NCBI RefSeq assembly: GCF_016584085.1
Contig: NZ_NRSJ01000001.1
Location: 160,001-224,000, forward strand
Reading direction: 5' to 3'
Source of the DNA: Halochromatium glycolicum
Lineage (GTDB): Bacteria; Pseudomonadota; Gammaproteobacteria; Chromatiales; Chromatiaceae
Length of the DNA stretch: 64,000 bases
Part shown: positions 21,531 to 30,743 of the stretch, one piece after another
Layout of the letters: the number at the start of each line of letters is the position of its first letter
Position numbering within the stretch: the first letter of the stretch is position 1
The notes under the pieces: generated by a model
The model's database searches: none
What the model saw: only the letters and a program-made list of their open reading frames with translations
What the model was told of the DNA's origin: nothing
Program-made: the position numbers and the translations under genes

Positions 21531-23758
21531 GGTTCTCCTGCTTGCGGCGTACTGCTCGAGTGACGAGGTGTTCCGTAGCCGGTGCTGACGGGGAGGCGTG
21601 CGCTGAAGCGGGCGCCTTGCTCGGTATTATCCGCCCGAATGATACCGCCGTGCTCTTCGATTATCTTCTTCACGATTGCGAGCCCCAGTCCAGTGCCTTT
21701 CGCTTTCGAGGTGACGTAGGGATCGAACAGCCGCCCGATCAGCTCAGGCTCGATGCCGCCCCCGTTGTCCTCGACCGCTAGTTCGACGAAGTGCATCTCG
21801 TTGTCTTCGACCACCCGGGTGGCAACCCGTATCCAGGGAGCAGCCTGTTGCTCGACCGCCTCAGCGGCATTCTTGATCAGGTTGTGGAGCACCTGGCGCA
21901 GCCGTTTCGAGTCACCCCGGACCATCGCCTCTGCGGCCCCGAGCGCCTGCTCGATCTTGACCGGGCCGGCGCGATAGAGCTCCAGTACCTCGCTGATCAG
22001 ATTGTCAAAGGCGAACGGCTCCTGCTGCATCTCAGGTAACCGAGCGTAGCTCGAAAAGTCGTTGACCATCGCCTTCATCGCCTCGACCTGCTGCACGATC
22101 GTGTGCGTGGAACGGTCGACGACCCGGGCGTCCTGATCCGGCAGTTTACGCAGCAACTTGTGTCGGAGCCGTTCTGCCGAGAGCTGGATCGGCGTCAGCG
22201 GGTTCTTGATCTCGTGCGCAAGCCGGCGGGCGACCTCGCCCCAGGCGGCATCACGCTGAGCCCGGATCAGCGTGGTGATATCGTCAAAGACGACGACGTG
22301 GCCCGGGCTCTCGGAACCGTTGTCGAGGCCCTCGCCGGTCGCGAAGGTCGGAGAGGGTAACGGGCTGCCACGGCACATCAGGACCTGGCGGCCATCGGAG
22401 CCGAGCAAGGTGACCTCCTCGCGCCAGTCGCGACCGTCAGCGATCCGCCGTCTGACGGTGTCGCACCAGTGCGCAAGCCTTGGGTGACGGTCCTCGAGTG
22501 CGATGAGCGAGACCGGGTCGCTCTCGTCGAGCTCGATGCCAAGGATCTGTGGGGCCGCGTCATTGCTGGTACGCAAGACCGCCTCGCCATCGAAGGCGAC
22601 CACGCCGGACGAGAGTCTTGCCAGCAAGGTCTGCAGGTAGGCGTGCTGCTGCTCAACCGCCTGCTGGCTCTGCGCCGCCTCGTCGCGCGCTTGGGCGATC
22701 CGTCTGGTCATTGCATTGAACGACGCGACCAGAAAGGCCAGCTCGTCGTCCTGAGGCGGCAGGGGCAGTTGCTGCTCGTAATCGCCGGCCGCGATCGCCC
22801 GGGTGCCGTGGGCGATGTCGGCGATCGGGGCGGTCAGGGCCTTCGCGGTGCGGAAGGCGATCAAGAGTGCGGCCATGAGGCCGAACACCAGTACGAGCGA
22901 GAGCGTGATCGTGAAGCTGAACTTCAATGACTGGCGCAGATAGGCGAGCTCCGTGTAGCGGTTGTAAGCGTCTTCCAGGCGGCTCGCCAGCTCGCTGATC
23001 CGGGCCGAGGTCGGGAAGATCGCCTGCAGCAGCAACGGCCGCGCATCCGGGTCCCGCACCAGTACCCGAACCACCAGCTCGCCGCTCGCCCCGGGCTCCA
23101 GACCGACGTGATTGATGCCCTGGCGGACGGCCTGCATCACCTCGCGCTCGGGTTGGTCCGGGACCAGCTGCAGGGGATCATCGCTGGCGGTCGCAAGGAC
23201 CTGCCCACTGCGATCGAACAGGGTCAGCTCGAGCGCCCCGGCCTGGCGGCGCAGATCGCCGAGGGTCAGCGTGAGCGCAGTGGCAGAGCGGTCCTGAATG
23301 CCCGCCAGGATCTGGCTGCTGTACTTCATCAGTACCCGCTGGTTGAGATCGAGCGACGCCTGGTTGAGGGTCAGTGCATCTTCCATCGCGCTATCGATCT
23401 CGACATCGAACCAGCTGTCGATGCCGCGCATCAGGAAGCTCAGCGAGTAGTAATAGACAATCCCGACCGGCAGCAGCGAGATCAGCGCGAACATTGCCAA
23501 CAACCGCGCTGCCAGCCTGGAACCGGCGGCCTGATGGCGCAGGGCGCGCATCAGGCGAATCAGGTTCGCGCCGACCAGGGTCCCCAGGACCAAGAGACCG
23601 ACCAAGACCGATCCGAGCAGCGGCACGAACAGCCGACTCAGCAGCTCGGAGTTCTGAACCGCGCTGGTCATCAGGTGCAGCGCCACCATCAGGATCGCCA
23701 ATAGCAGCCCGACGGCGAGCGTGCCAGGCTGCAGCAACTGTCGTGTCAGCGTGCTCAA
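21527..23758 (-). CDS. ntrY: NtrY-like membrane sensor histidine kinase
   Basis: 743 residues. N-terminal membrane helices (about residues 15-110) and a further one near 285-310 bracket an extracytoplasmic sensor region. HAMP (FRTAKALTAPIADIAHGTRA), PAS and HisKA follow (phospho-acceptor His in RRLAHEIKNPLTPIQLSAER). The ATPase domain has N-box NLIKNAAEAVEQ, G1 VEDNGGGIEP and G2 KGTGLGLAIVKKI. Its partner is the overlapping ntrX. The signal sensed is not visible from sequence. Gene order with DUF4390 upstream is conserved. Confidence 0.93.
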   Translation of the reverse strand: MSTLTRQLLQPGTLAVGLLLAILMVALHLMTSAVQNSELLSRLFVPLLGSVLVGLLVLGTLVGANLIRLMRALRHQAAGSRLAARLLAMFALISLLPVGIVYYYSLSFLMRGIDSWFDVEIDSAMEDALTLNQASLDLNQRVLMKYSSQILAGIQDRSATALTLTLGDLRRQAGALELTLFDRSGQVLATASDDPLQLVPDQPEREVMQAVRQGINHVGLEPGASGELVVRVLVRDPDARPLLLQAIFPTSARISELASRLEDAYNRYTELAYLRQSLKFSFTITLSLVLVFGLMAALLIAFRTAKALTAPIADIAHGTRAIAAGDYEQQLPLPPQDDELAFLVASFNAMTRRIAQARDEAAQSQQAVEQQHAYLQTLLARLSSGVVAFDGEAVLRTSNDAAPQILGIELDESDPVSLIALEDRHPRLAHWCDTVRRRIADGRDWREEVTLLGSDGRQVLMCRGSPLPSPTFATGEGLDNGSESPGHVVVFDDITTLIRAQRDAAWGEVARRLAHEIKNPLTPIQLSAERLRHKLLRKLPDQDARVVDRSTHTIVQQVEAMKAMVNDFSSYARLPEMQQEPFAFDNLISEVLELYRAGPVKIEQALGAAEAMVRGDSKRLRQVLHNLIKNAAEAVEQQAAPWIRVATRVVEDNEMHFVELAVEDNGGGIEPELIGRLFDPYVTSKAKGTGLGLAIVKKIIEEHGGIIRADNTEQGARFSARLPVSTGYGTPRHSSSTPQAGEP

Positions 23759-24342
23759 GGCGTCAGCGGCCAGTTGGTCCAGCCGGTGCTCTGCTTCCAG
23801 CCGGTGCGCAGGTAGGCCATCGGGCGCAGCGGCAGCGGGAGCTCCTCGATATCGACCGAGGCGCGCAGACGCACCTCATAGTCCTGTTCCGGGGCCAGGC
23901 GTTGCGCACTCACCAGATAGACCCCGTCGAGCTCACCGAGCGCAGCGATCGCGGCCTGACGGGTCACAAAGGTGCGCCCCTTGTCGTCTGGAAGCCGGGA
24001 GACCAGGTACCGTTCGGAGAGGGGCTTATAGCGAATCCGGTAACGCAGGCGCTGGTCGGCCAGGCTCTGGTCCCAGAGCCAGGCGTCGGCCGCGCGCACC
24101 TGGATATGGACCTCGAGGGTCAGCGGGACCCCGTTCTCGAGCGCCTCCAGCGCCCGCTCACTGAAACGATAGTCGATCTCGGCCGAGAGGAGATAACTGT
24201 CGTCCACCCGGCGCGTTTCGGCGCTGACCACCCGGAAGCCATCATCGGCGGCGGCTGCGATCTGCACGCACGCGACGAGCAGCCCGATTACCCACCAAGC
24301 GAGCGTTGCCAAGAGCGGATGCACTGGCCGCAGCAGGGTCAT
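23755..24342 (-). CDS. DUF4390 family exported protein
   Basis: 195 residues with an N-terminal signal or anchor helix (HPLLATLAWWVIGLLVACVQIAAA). A beta-rich domain follows, containing DDSYLLSAEIDYRFSERALEALENGVPLTL, YRIRYKPLSERYLVSRL, and a C-terminal ASVDIEELPLPLRPMAYLRTGWKQSTGW. It is typical of the uncharacterised DUF4390 family, which regularly sits between rsmB and ntrY. The protein is probably periplasmic and might belong to the NtrY signalling input, judging only from this linkage. Start and stop codons overlap both neighbours by four bases. Confidence 0.85.
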   Translation of the reverse strand: MTLLRPVHPLLATLAWWVIGLLVACVQIAAAADDGFRVVSAETRRVDDSYLLSAEIDYRFSERALEALENGVPLTLEVHIQVRAADAWLWDQSLADQRLRYRIRYKPLSERYLVSRLPDDKGRTFVTRQAAIAALGELDGVYLVSAQRLAPEQDYEVRLRASVDIEELPLPLRPMAYLRTGWKQSTGWTNWPLTP

Positions 24343-25739
24343 GGCCTCGTCTCGTTACCGCTCGCTGGGTCCTTTTGCAGCAGCGCGAAGTAGAAGCCGT
24401 CTGGTCCCTCCTCGGTCGGCAGCAGTTGTCGTCCATGGCGGCACGCCCGTCCGACCTTGGCTGGCAAAGGCCGCTCGCGGGCATCATGCTGACGCGCGAG
24501 AAAGGCCGTAATCTGCTCCTCGTTCTCGTCGGGCAGTAACGAGCAGGTAACATAGAGCAGCTTCCCGTTCGGCGCCAGGTGCTGCCAGAGGGCGTCCAGC
24601 AGAGCGGCTTGGGTCTGGACGAGCGCGGCGATGTCCTTGTCGCGGCGCAGGCATTTGATATCGGGGTGTCGGCGGATCACGCCGGTTGCCGAGCAGGGCG
24701 CGTCGAGCAGGATGCGCTGGTAGCTGCCATCGGCCCAACTCGGGTCGGGAATGCCGGCATCGCCAATGCGCACCCGAGCATCTAGGCCAAGGCGGCGGAG
24801 GTTGGCGCGCAGGGCCTCGAGTCGTTTGGCGCTTGAATCCAACGCCGTGAGCTCCAGCCGCCCACCGGTATACTCGAGCAGATGGGCGGTCTTGCCGCCA
24901 GGGGCGGCGCAGGCGTCGAGGACACGCTCGCTCGGCTGCGGCGCCAACAGCGGCGCGGCCCACTGGGCACCGGCATCCTGGATCGAGACCTCCCCTTCGG
25001 CGAATCCGGGTAGCTTGTCCGATGCGAGCGGTTGCTGCAGCCTGAGGCCTCCGGGCCGTTCTGATAGCGGATCGGCCTCGATGCCAGCGGCTGCGAGACG
25101 CTCCGCATAGGCCGATGGCGCGATCTGCAATGGGTTGATGCGCACGAACATCGGCCCGCGACCACTCGAGGCCGTGGCGATCGCCTGCCAGTCGTTGGGC
25201 CAGGCCTGGCGAATACGCTGCAGGAGCCACTGCGGCAGAAGCCAATGCGCCTGGTCGTCGCGCTCGACCTCGGCCAAGATCTCGCTGCGCTCGCGCTGGA
25301 AGCGCCGCAGTGTGGCGTTGATCAGCCCGGCCGCGCGTGGTCGCTCAAGCTGGCGTGTCGCCGCGACCGTTGCCGAGACCGCCGCATGATCCGGGATGCG
25401 CAGCGCGATCAACTGATAGAGGCCGACCAGGAGCAGCGAGCCGATGATTCGGTCGTTCGGCTTGAGCGGCCGCTGTAAGAGCTGGTCGGCGATGGCCTCG
25501 AGGCGCGGCAACAGGCGTAAGGTTCCGAATGCGAGCTCGCTCAGCAGCGCCTCGTCCCGAGCGGCCGGTTGCGCCGCGCTTGCAGCGAGGGCGTCGGTCA
25601 GCGACCGCCCATCGGCCCGCACCGCATGGACCAACCGGGCCGCGCTCGCCCGGACAGCGGCGCCCTTGGCCGCGGCGTCGCTGCCTGCTTGCGCGGATTT
25701 GGAGACGGGTTTGGCTCGGCTCGGTGCAGACCGCATCAC
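24339..25739 (-). CDS. rsmB: 16S rRNA (cytosine-967-C5)-methyltransferase
   Basis: 466 residues. The N-terminal NusB-like helical domain has LVHAVRADGRSLTDAL and LLLVGLYQLIALRIPDHAAV. The catalytic domain has the SAM-binding LDACAAPGGKTAHLLE and the two catalytic cysteines of the Fmu/Sun family in LDAPCSATGVIRRHPDIK and LYVTCSLLPDENEEQ. The slightly long N-terminus (about 30 residues more than E. coli) is alanine-rich and may be untranslated in part. It follows fmt by 60 bases. Confidence 0.95.
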   Translation of the reverse strand: MMRSAPSRAKPVSKSAQAGSDAAAKGAAVRASAARLVHAVRADGRSLTDALAASAAQPAARDEALLSELAFGTLRLLPRLEAIADQLLQRPLKPNDRIIGSLLLVGLYQLIALRIPDHAAVSATVAATRQLERPRAAGLINATLRRFQRERSEILAEVERDDQAHWLLPQWLLQRIRQAWPNDWQAIATASSGRGPMFVRINPLQIAPSAYAERLAAAGIEADPLSERPGGLRLQQPLASDKLPGFAEGEVSIQDAGAQWAAPLLAPQPSERVLDACAAPGGKTAHLLEYTGGRLELTALDSSAKRLEALRANLRRLGLDARVRIGDAGIPDPSWADGSYQRILLDAPCSATGVIRRHPDIKCLRRDKDIAALVQTQAALLDALWQHLAPNGKLLYVTCSLLPDENEEQITAFLARQHDARERPLPAKVGRACRHGRQLLPTEEGPDGFYFALLQKDPASGNETRP

Positions 25740-25799
25740 TCGGGCCTGGGTTGCTGCTCGTTGGCGTTACCGTCTCGGGGCTCCTGTCCGATATGGCGG

Positions 25800-26741
25800 C
25801 TAGCCAAAGACGGTGCCATCGAGGCGGCGTGAATGGGCAAAGTCGGCGGCAGCAATCTTGCGCTTGCCCGGTGCCTGGAGTCGGGTGATCCTGAGCACCC
25901 CGGCACCCGTTGCAACATCGATCCCGTCGGGGCCGCTCCTGAGGATGCTGCCCGGTGGGGAATTGTGCGTGTCATCGCCCTCAAGCGGCACCGCCTCCCA
26001 GATGCGCAGGGTCTCCCCGCCCCAGCGCGTCTGGGCGACCGGCCAGGGATTGAACGCGCGGATACGTCGGTCGATCACCTCAGCCGATTGGCTCCAGTCG
26101 ATCGGCGCCTCGTCCTTCTCCAGCTTCGCTGCATAGGTCGCCTGCCCGGCATCCTGCGGTGCTGGGGTGAGCTGTCCAGCCATGATCTCTGGCAGCTTGT
26201 CCAGCAAGAGCTTGGCGCCGATCGCTGCGAGGCGATCGTGTAGACTGCCCCCGGTCTCACGTGGTGCGATCCGGGTGCGCTGCGTCGCATAGACAGGGCC
26301 GGTATCCAATCCGGCCTCCATCTGCATCAGGCTGATGCCGGTGGCCTCGTCGCCAGCAAGCAGGGCGCGTTGAATTGGAGCCGCGCCCCGCCAGTGCGGC
26401 AGCAGCGAGGCATGGATATTGATGCAGCCGAGACGAGGGCTGGCCAATGCCGCAGGCGGCAGGATCAGCCCGTAGGCTGCGACGATCATGATGTCGGCGT
26501 TGAGCCCCCGCAATTGCTCGATGGTGGCCGGGTTCTTTAGGGAAGGCGGCTGAAACACCGGCAGGCCCGCGTCGAGCGCGACCTGCTTGACCGGCCCCGG
26601 CACCGTCTTACGGCCGCGGCCGGCGGGCCGGTCGGGTTGGGTATAGACGCCGACGACCGACCATTCGGCCGCGATCAGGGCGCTCAATGCAGGGACCGCG
26701 AAGTCGGGGGTGCCGGCGAACAGGATGCGCGTTGCGGCCAT
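25800..26741 (-). CDS. fmt: methionyl-tRNA formyltransferase
   Basis: 313 residues. It formylates Met-tRNAfMet using 10-formyltetrahydrofolate. The catalytic domain has ILFAGTPDFAVPALSALI, the formyl-group region LGCINIHASLLPHWRGAAPIQ (Asn, His) and MQMEAGLDTGPVY. The C-terminal tRNA-binding domain has IRAFNPWPVAQTRW. It is the partner of the adjacent def gene. Confidence 0.97.
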   Translation of the reverse strand: MAATRILFAGTPDFAVPALSALIAAEWSVVGVYTQPDRPAGRGRKTVPGPVKQVALDAGLPVFQPPSLKNPATIEQLRGLNADIMIVAAYGLILPPAALASPRLGCINIHASLLPHWRGAAPIQRALLAGDEATGISLMQMEAGLDTGPVYATQRTRIAPRETGGSLHDRLAAIGAKLLLDKLPEIMAGQLTPAPQDAGQATYAAKLEKDEAPIDWSQSAEVIDRRIRAFNPWPVAQTRWGGETLRIWEAVPLEGDDTHNSPPGSILRSGPDGIDVATGAGVLRITRLQAPGKRKIAAADFAHSRRLDGTVFG

Positions 26742-26798
26742 TCGGTCCCTGATCTCAGAAGCGCTGATGTTCGAAGGGCGGTTGGTTGCCGAGTCGCA

Positions 26799-27335
26799 TC
26801 AGATTGCGGATCGTTGTGCGGTGGCTGTGGCCGGTTGCGGTGTCCGCCGCTCCTTTTCGAGCTTCTTGCGAATGCGCTGGCGCTTCAGTGACGAGATATG
26901 GTCAACGAACAGACGACCGTCGAGATGATCGATCTCATGCTGGATGCAGACCGCGAGCAACCCGTCGGTCTCGAGCTCGAACGGCTCCCCGTCCCGGTTC
27001 AGGGCTCGAACGCGGATGCGATCGGCACGCTTGACGGTTTCGAAGAAGCCGGGCACCGAAAGGCATCCCTCGTCCATCTCTTCCTCGCCGGTGCGCATCA
27101 GGATCTCAGGGTTGACCAGACAGAGGGGCTCGGAGTGATCCTCCGAGATGTCGATGACGATCACGCGCTTGGGCACGTTCACCTGGATCGCGGCGAGCCC
27201 GATCCCGGGCGCTGCATACATGGTCTCCAGCATGTCATCGATCAGCTGCCGGATGCTGTCGTCTACCTGTTCCACCGGCTCTGCGGTTCGGCGCAGACGT
27301 GCGTCGGGGAACGTCAATATATCGAGTTGAGCCAT
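26799..27335 (-). CDS. def: peptide deformylase
   Basis: 178 residues. It removes the N-formyl group from new proteins. All three metal-site motifs are present: [17 protein letters not shown] and [13 protein letters not shown] (HEXXH). It is first gene of the minus-strand def-fmt-rsmB-DUF4390-ntrY-ntrX-trkA-trkH series and divergent from the LysM gene. The C-terminal tail is a little long and Lys/Arg-rich. Confidence 0.97.
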   Translation of the reverse strand: MAQLDILTFPDARLRRTAEPVEQVDDSIRQLIDDMLETMYAAPGIGLAAIQVNVPKRVIVIDISEDHSEPLCLVNPEILMRTGEEEMDEGCLSVPGFFETVKRADRIRVRALNRDGEPFELETDGLLAVCIQHEIDHLDGRLFVDHISSLKRQRIRKKLEKERRTPQPATATAQRSAI

Positions 27336-27547
27336 AGTTGCGTATCAATCTCTGCTCCCGGCTCGGGCTGGGTCCGGGGCAAGGCAAAAATCGTCTGGTT
27401 TACATTGCGATGATAGCTTATTGTGCAAGACCATTGACCTGGGTGCTAGTGCTTCTCGGTTCTTTTCGGCGCCCCTGCTGGCCTGGGTCTCTTCGGCGAA
27501 CGCTGGCTCGGACGCCGGCCGGAGCGTTCAGCGAGGTGGCCCGATCG

Positions 27548-28768
27548 ATGCCGCAGAGGTGGCCGCGATTGCTACCAGGTCGTTTCAGTGGCTGGCCTAT
27601 GCTGGCCGTACTCGGTCTTTGTGCCGGCTCATCGGTATGCCCAGTGCAGGCGCAGGTGCAGCTGCAGCCGGATGCGCCGGAGGCCTACGTCGTCCGTCCC
27701 GGAGATACCTTGTGGGAGATCGCCGGGCGGTTTCTGCGTGCTCCCTGGCGGTGGCCCGAGGTCTGGCGAGGCAATCCTGAGATCTCAGACCCGAATCGCA
27801 TCTATCCAGGGGATCGGCTGGTGCTCGATCTCAGCGATGCTGGCGCGCCGCGCGTGCGCTATGCCACTGACGGGATGCGGGTCGTCAAGCTGTCACCGCG
27901 GGTCAGGGTCACCGAGCTGGACGCGGCGATCCCGACCGTGCCGATCGGTACGGTAGCGCCATTCCTCTCGCGCCCGTGGGTAGCGGATTCACGCGAGCTC
28001 GATGATGCGCCCTATGTGGTCGGCTTTCCGCGCGAGCGTCTGCTGGCTGGGAGCGGCGACCGCATCTTCGTGCGCCAGATCACTGAGCCGGTTGGCCGCC
28101 GCTACGAAGTGCTGCGTCCGGGCGAGGCCTTGCGTGATCCGGACACCGATGAATTGCTCGGCTATGAGGCGTCCTTCGTGGCCGAGGCGCGGCTCGAGCG
28201 CCCCGGTGACCCTGCGATCCTGCTCGTGACCAATACAGCGATGCAGGTTGAGGTCGGCGATCGGCTCCACCCCGCGCGCGACGAGAACCCGATCCGGAGC
28301 TTTGCGCCAAAACCGGCGCCGCCCGCGCTCGAGGGGCACATCATCTCGGTGCTCGATGGCGTCTCGCAGATCGGTCAGTACGATGTCGTCGTGCTGGATC
28401 GGGGCCGCCGCGACGGCGTCGAGGTCGGGCATGTGTTCGGCGTGTTTCGCGGCGGCCAAGAGGCAGAGGACCCCGTCGCACGCAACCGCGATGATTGGAA
28501 CTGGCGAAACGAAACCCCGCTCGATAGCGCCTTCTGGCTCGGTGATTGGCAGATCACCGGGTGGAACCGCGACAGGCCCGACCCGAACACCCCTCTGCCG
28601 CTGCATCGCCGAGCCGAGCGGCCGTCGGAGACCTACATCGTACCGAGCTCCCGCGCCGGCCTCGTCATGGTGTTCCGGGTCTTTCCGCGTGTGAGCTTTG
28701 CCTTGGTCATGCGGGCCAACCAGGCGATGCATGTGGGTGAGACGGTCGCCCGGCCGGGCGAGGGTTGA
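27548..28768 (+). CDS. LysM-domain exported protein
   Basis: 406 residues from ATG 27548. The N-terminus has a signal-like segment (WPMLAVLGLCAGSSVCPVQAQ). A LysM peptidoglycan-binding domain follows (YVVRPGDTLWEIAGRFL, PNRIYPGDRLVL, about residues 42-95). The remaining 300 residues are mainly beta and end in VPSSRAGLVMVFRVFPRVSFALVM. This gene class is consistently found upstream of dprA and divergent from def in gammaproteobacteria. Its function is presumed to be cell-wall related. The frame is open to 27338, and an ATG further upstream (MIAYCARPL) is a less likely start. Confidence 0.85.
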   Translation: MPQRWPRLLPGRFSGWPMLAVLGLCAGSSVCPVQAQVQLQPDAPEAYVVRPGDTLWEIAGRFLRAPWRWPEVWRGNPEISDPNRIYPGDRLVLDLSDAGAPRVRYATDGMRVVKLSPRVRVTELDAAIPTVPIGTVAPFLSRPWVADSRELDDAPYVVGFPRERLLAGSGDRIFVRQITEPVGRRYEVLRPGEALRDPDTDELLGYEASFVAEARLERPGDPAILLVTNTAMQVEVGDRLHPARDENPIRSFAPKPAPPALEGHIISVLDGVSQIGQYDVVVLDRGRRDGVEVGHVFGVFRGGQEAEDPVARNRDDWNWRNETPLDSAFWLGDWQITGWNRDRPDPNTPLPLHRRAERPSETYIVPSSRAGLVMVFRVFPRVSFALVMRANQAMHVGETVARPGEG

Positions 28769-28771
28769 CGG

Positions 28772-29929
28772 ATGGCGGGGCCTGCCGATGCCGAGCTCAG
28801 GGCCTGGCTCGCATTGCTGCTGGCACCCGGGCTCGGGCCGCGGCGTGTCGCCAAGCTGCTGAATGCGTTCGGTGGACCCCAGGCCGCCTGTGACGCCAGC
28901 ACGCAGGCCCTGGCTGCGGCGGGGCTCAGTGAGACGATGATCGCCGCGCTGAGGGCACCGGATGCAGCGACCTTAGAGGCGGCCCTGGCTTGGGCGGAGC
29001 ACGAGGACGCGACCGTGCTGACCCGAACCGATCCGCGTTATCCGTCCCGCTTGGCCGAGGTGCCAACGGCGCCGCCGGTCTTGTTCGTGCGAGGTGATCC
29101 GAGGCTGCTGCAAGAGCCCCAGCTGGCCGTCGTCGGCAGTCGCAATCCGACCCCCGGCGGGCTCCAGACCACGAAGGCGTTCGCGTCCCATCTCGCTGGG
29201 CTCGGGCTGGTCATCACGAGCGGCATGGCATCCGGTATCGATTCGGCGGCGCATCAGGGGGCGCTCGAGACTGGACGCACGATCGCTGTGCTCGGAACCG
29301 GCCCCGACCGCGTCTACCCGGCAGCGAACCGCGAGCTGGCGCGCCGGATCGCCGTGGAGGGGGTGCTGGTGAGCGAGTTTCCCCCTGGAACCGGCCCGCA
29401 GCCGAGCCATTTCCCGCGGCGGAATCTGACCATCAGTGGACTGAGTCTCGGGACGCTGGTGACCGAGGCGGCACCGCGCAGCGGCTCCTTGATCACGGCG
29501 CGCTATGCCGCTGAGCAGGGTCGGGAGGTGTTCGCCGTTCCGGGGTCGATCCATAATCCACTCGCGCGCGGCTGTCATGCGCTGATCCGCGAAGGTGCCA
29601 AATTGATCGACAGCGTCGATCAATTGCTCGAGGAGCTGGCACCTCAGCTGCAAGATTTCCTCGCCCCTCCGGCAGCGCAGGCGGTGCCTGCTGGGAAGAC
29701 ATTCGATCCGTCCAACCCGCAGCCGCCGCTGGCGATGGCGACGCCGGGGCTCGATGCCGACTACCGTCGTTTGCTCGAGGGGATGGGCCATGATCCGGTT
29801 GCGCTCGATGAGCTGGTTGAGCGGACCGGGTTCTCAGCCCAAGAAGTTTCTTCGATGTTGTTGCTCCTCGAGCTACAGGGCCATGTATCATGTCTACCCG
29901 GTGGCCGCTTTGCACGGAGGGGGGACTAG
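28772..29929 (+). CDS. dprA: DNA-processing protein DprA (Smf)
   Basis: 385 residues. In transformable bacteria it binds incoming single-stranded DNA and loads RecA. The N-terminal helical region has ALLLAPGLGPRRVAKLLNAF. The Rossmann-like core has LAVVGSRNPTPGG, TSGMASGIDSAAHQGAL, VLGTGPDRVYPAAN and FPRRNLTISGLSLGTLVTEA. A C-terminal winged helix (LDELVERTGFSAQEVSSMLL) completes the protein. It starts three bases after the LysM gene stop, so the two probably form an operon. Confidence 0.96.
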   Translation: MAGPADAELRAWLALLLAPGLGPRRVAKLLNAFGGPQAACDASTQALAAAGLSETMIAALRAPDAATLEAALAWAEHEDATVLTRTDPRYPSRLAEVPTAPPVLFVRGDPRLLQEPQLAVVGSRNPTPGGLQTTKAFASHLAGLGLVITSGMASGIDSAAHQGALETGRTIAVLGTGPDRVYPAANRELARRIAVEGVLVSEFPPGTGPQPSHFPRRNLTISGLSLGTLVTEAAPRSGSLITARYAAEQGREVFAVPGSIHNPLARGCHALIREGAKLIDSVDQLLEELAPQLQDFLAPPAAQAVPAGKTFDPSNPQPPLAMATPGLDADYRRLLEGMGHDPVALDELVERTGFSAQEVSSMLLLLELQGHVSCLPGGRFARRGD

Positions 29930-30053
29930 TTCGTTCCGTGCGCTCGTTATCCCAATCCGCGGGTGACCGCGGCGATGTCCCCGTCGGCATCATACCCCTC
30001 CCATTCAGTGGGCTGCTGGCCCTGAGATCCGCCATCTCATTCGAGGACCTTGA

Positions 30054-30530
30054 ATGTACGACAACATGGTCGATGTCCTGATCTACCTGTTCGAGAACTA
30101 CATGAACGGCGAGGCGCTGCCGCCAGAGGATCATGGCGAGCTCGAAGACGAGCTGACGCGTGCCGGTTTCACCAGTAACGAGGTAGCCCAGGCGCTGACC
30201 TGGCTTGACGACCTGGCTCGCCGATCCGAGCACAGCGACTATCGCCCGCGCGACCTCGGAGCGATGCGCATCTATACGACTGCCGAGGCGACCAAGCTCG
30301 ATCTCGAGGCTCGGGGTCTGCTGCTGTTCCTCGAGCAGAACGGCATTCTTGACCCATTGAGCCGAGAGCTCGTCATCGACCGCGCGCTGGCCATCGAGCA
30401 GGCGGCGGTCTCGATGGATGAGCTGAAGTGGGTGGTGCTGCTGGTGCTGATGAATCGTCCAGGTCAGGAGGATGCCTTTACCCAAATGGAAGAGCTCATC
30501 TACGGCGACGAGCCCGCCTACCTGCACTGA
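30054..30530 (+). CDS. smg: Smg protein (DUF494 family)
   Basis: 158 residues, the usual length for the Smg/DUF494 family, which is acidic and helical and of unknown function. Characteristic parts are MVDVLIYLFENYMNG at the N-terminus, LTWLDDLA, and WVVLLVLMNRPGQEDAFTQM near the end. GAGG lies upstream of the ATG at 30054. The gene lies between dprA and topA, as is conserved. Confidence 0.94.
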   Translation: MYDNMVDVLIYLFENYMNGEALPPEDHGELEDELTRAGFTSNEVAQALTWLDDLARRSEHSDYRPRDLGAMRIYTTAEATKLDLEARGLLLFLEQNGILDPLSRELVIDRALAIEQAAVSMDELKWVVLLVLMNRPGQEDAFTQMEELIYGDEPAYLH

Positions 30531-30587
30531 GCCCGGGCCGCCATGGCGGGCTAATTCTGCGCGTTCGCGCTGCTCGAGGTGTGCTGA

Positions 30588-30625
30588 AGCGGCTAGGGCT
30601 GAGCGGCTAGGGCTGAGCGGCTGAC
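30588..30625. repeat. short 14-bp tandem repeat
   Basis: AGCGGCTAGGGCTG is repeated directly at 30588-30601 and 30602-30615, followed by a partial third unit (AGCGGCTGAC). It lies in the smg-topA spacer. No coding role is seen. Confidence 0.7.
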
Positions 30626-30743
30626 TGGGCGAGCGGCACGTCTGCGTCGGCACTGTGCGGCGGCCTCGACCTGAGCCCTGACCTTGACGCGGCGGCGGCG
30701 GATCGTATCTCCTAGCGCTCCATTTCAGCGCATTGGCAAGTCT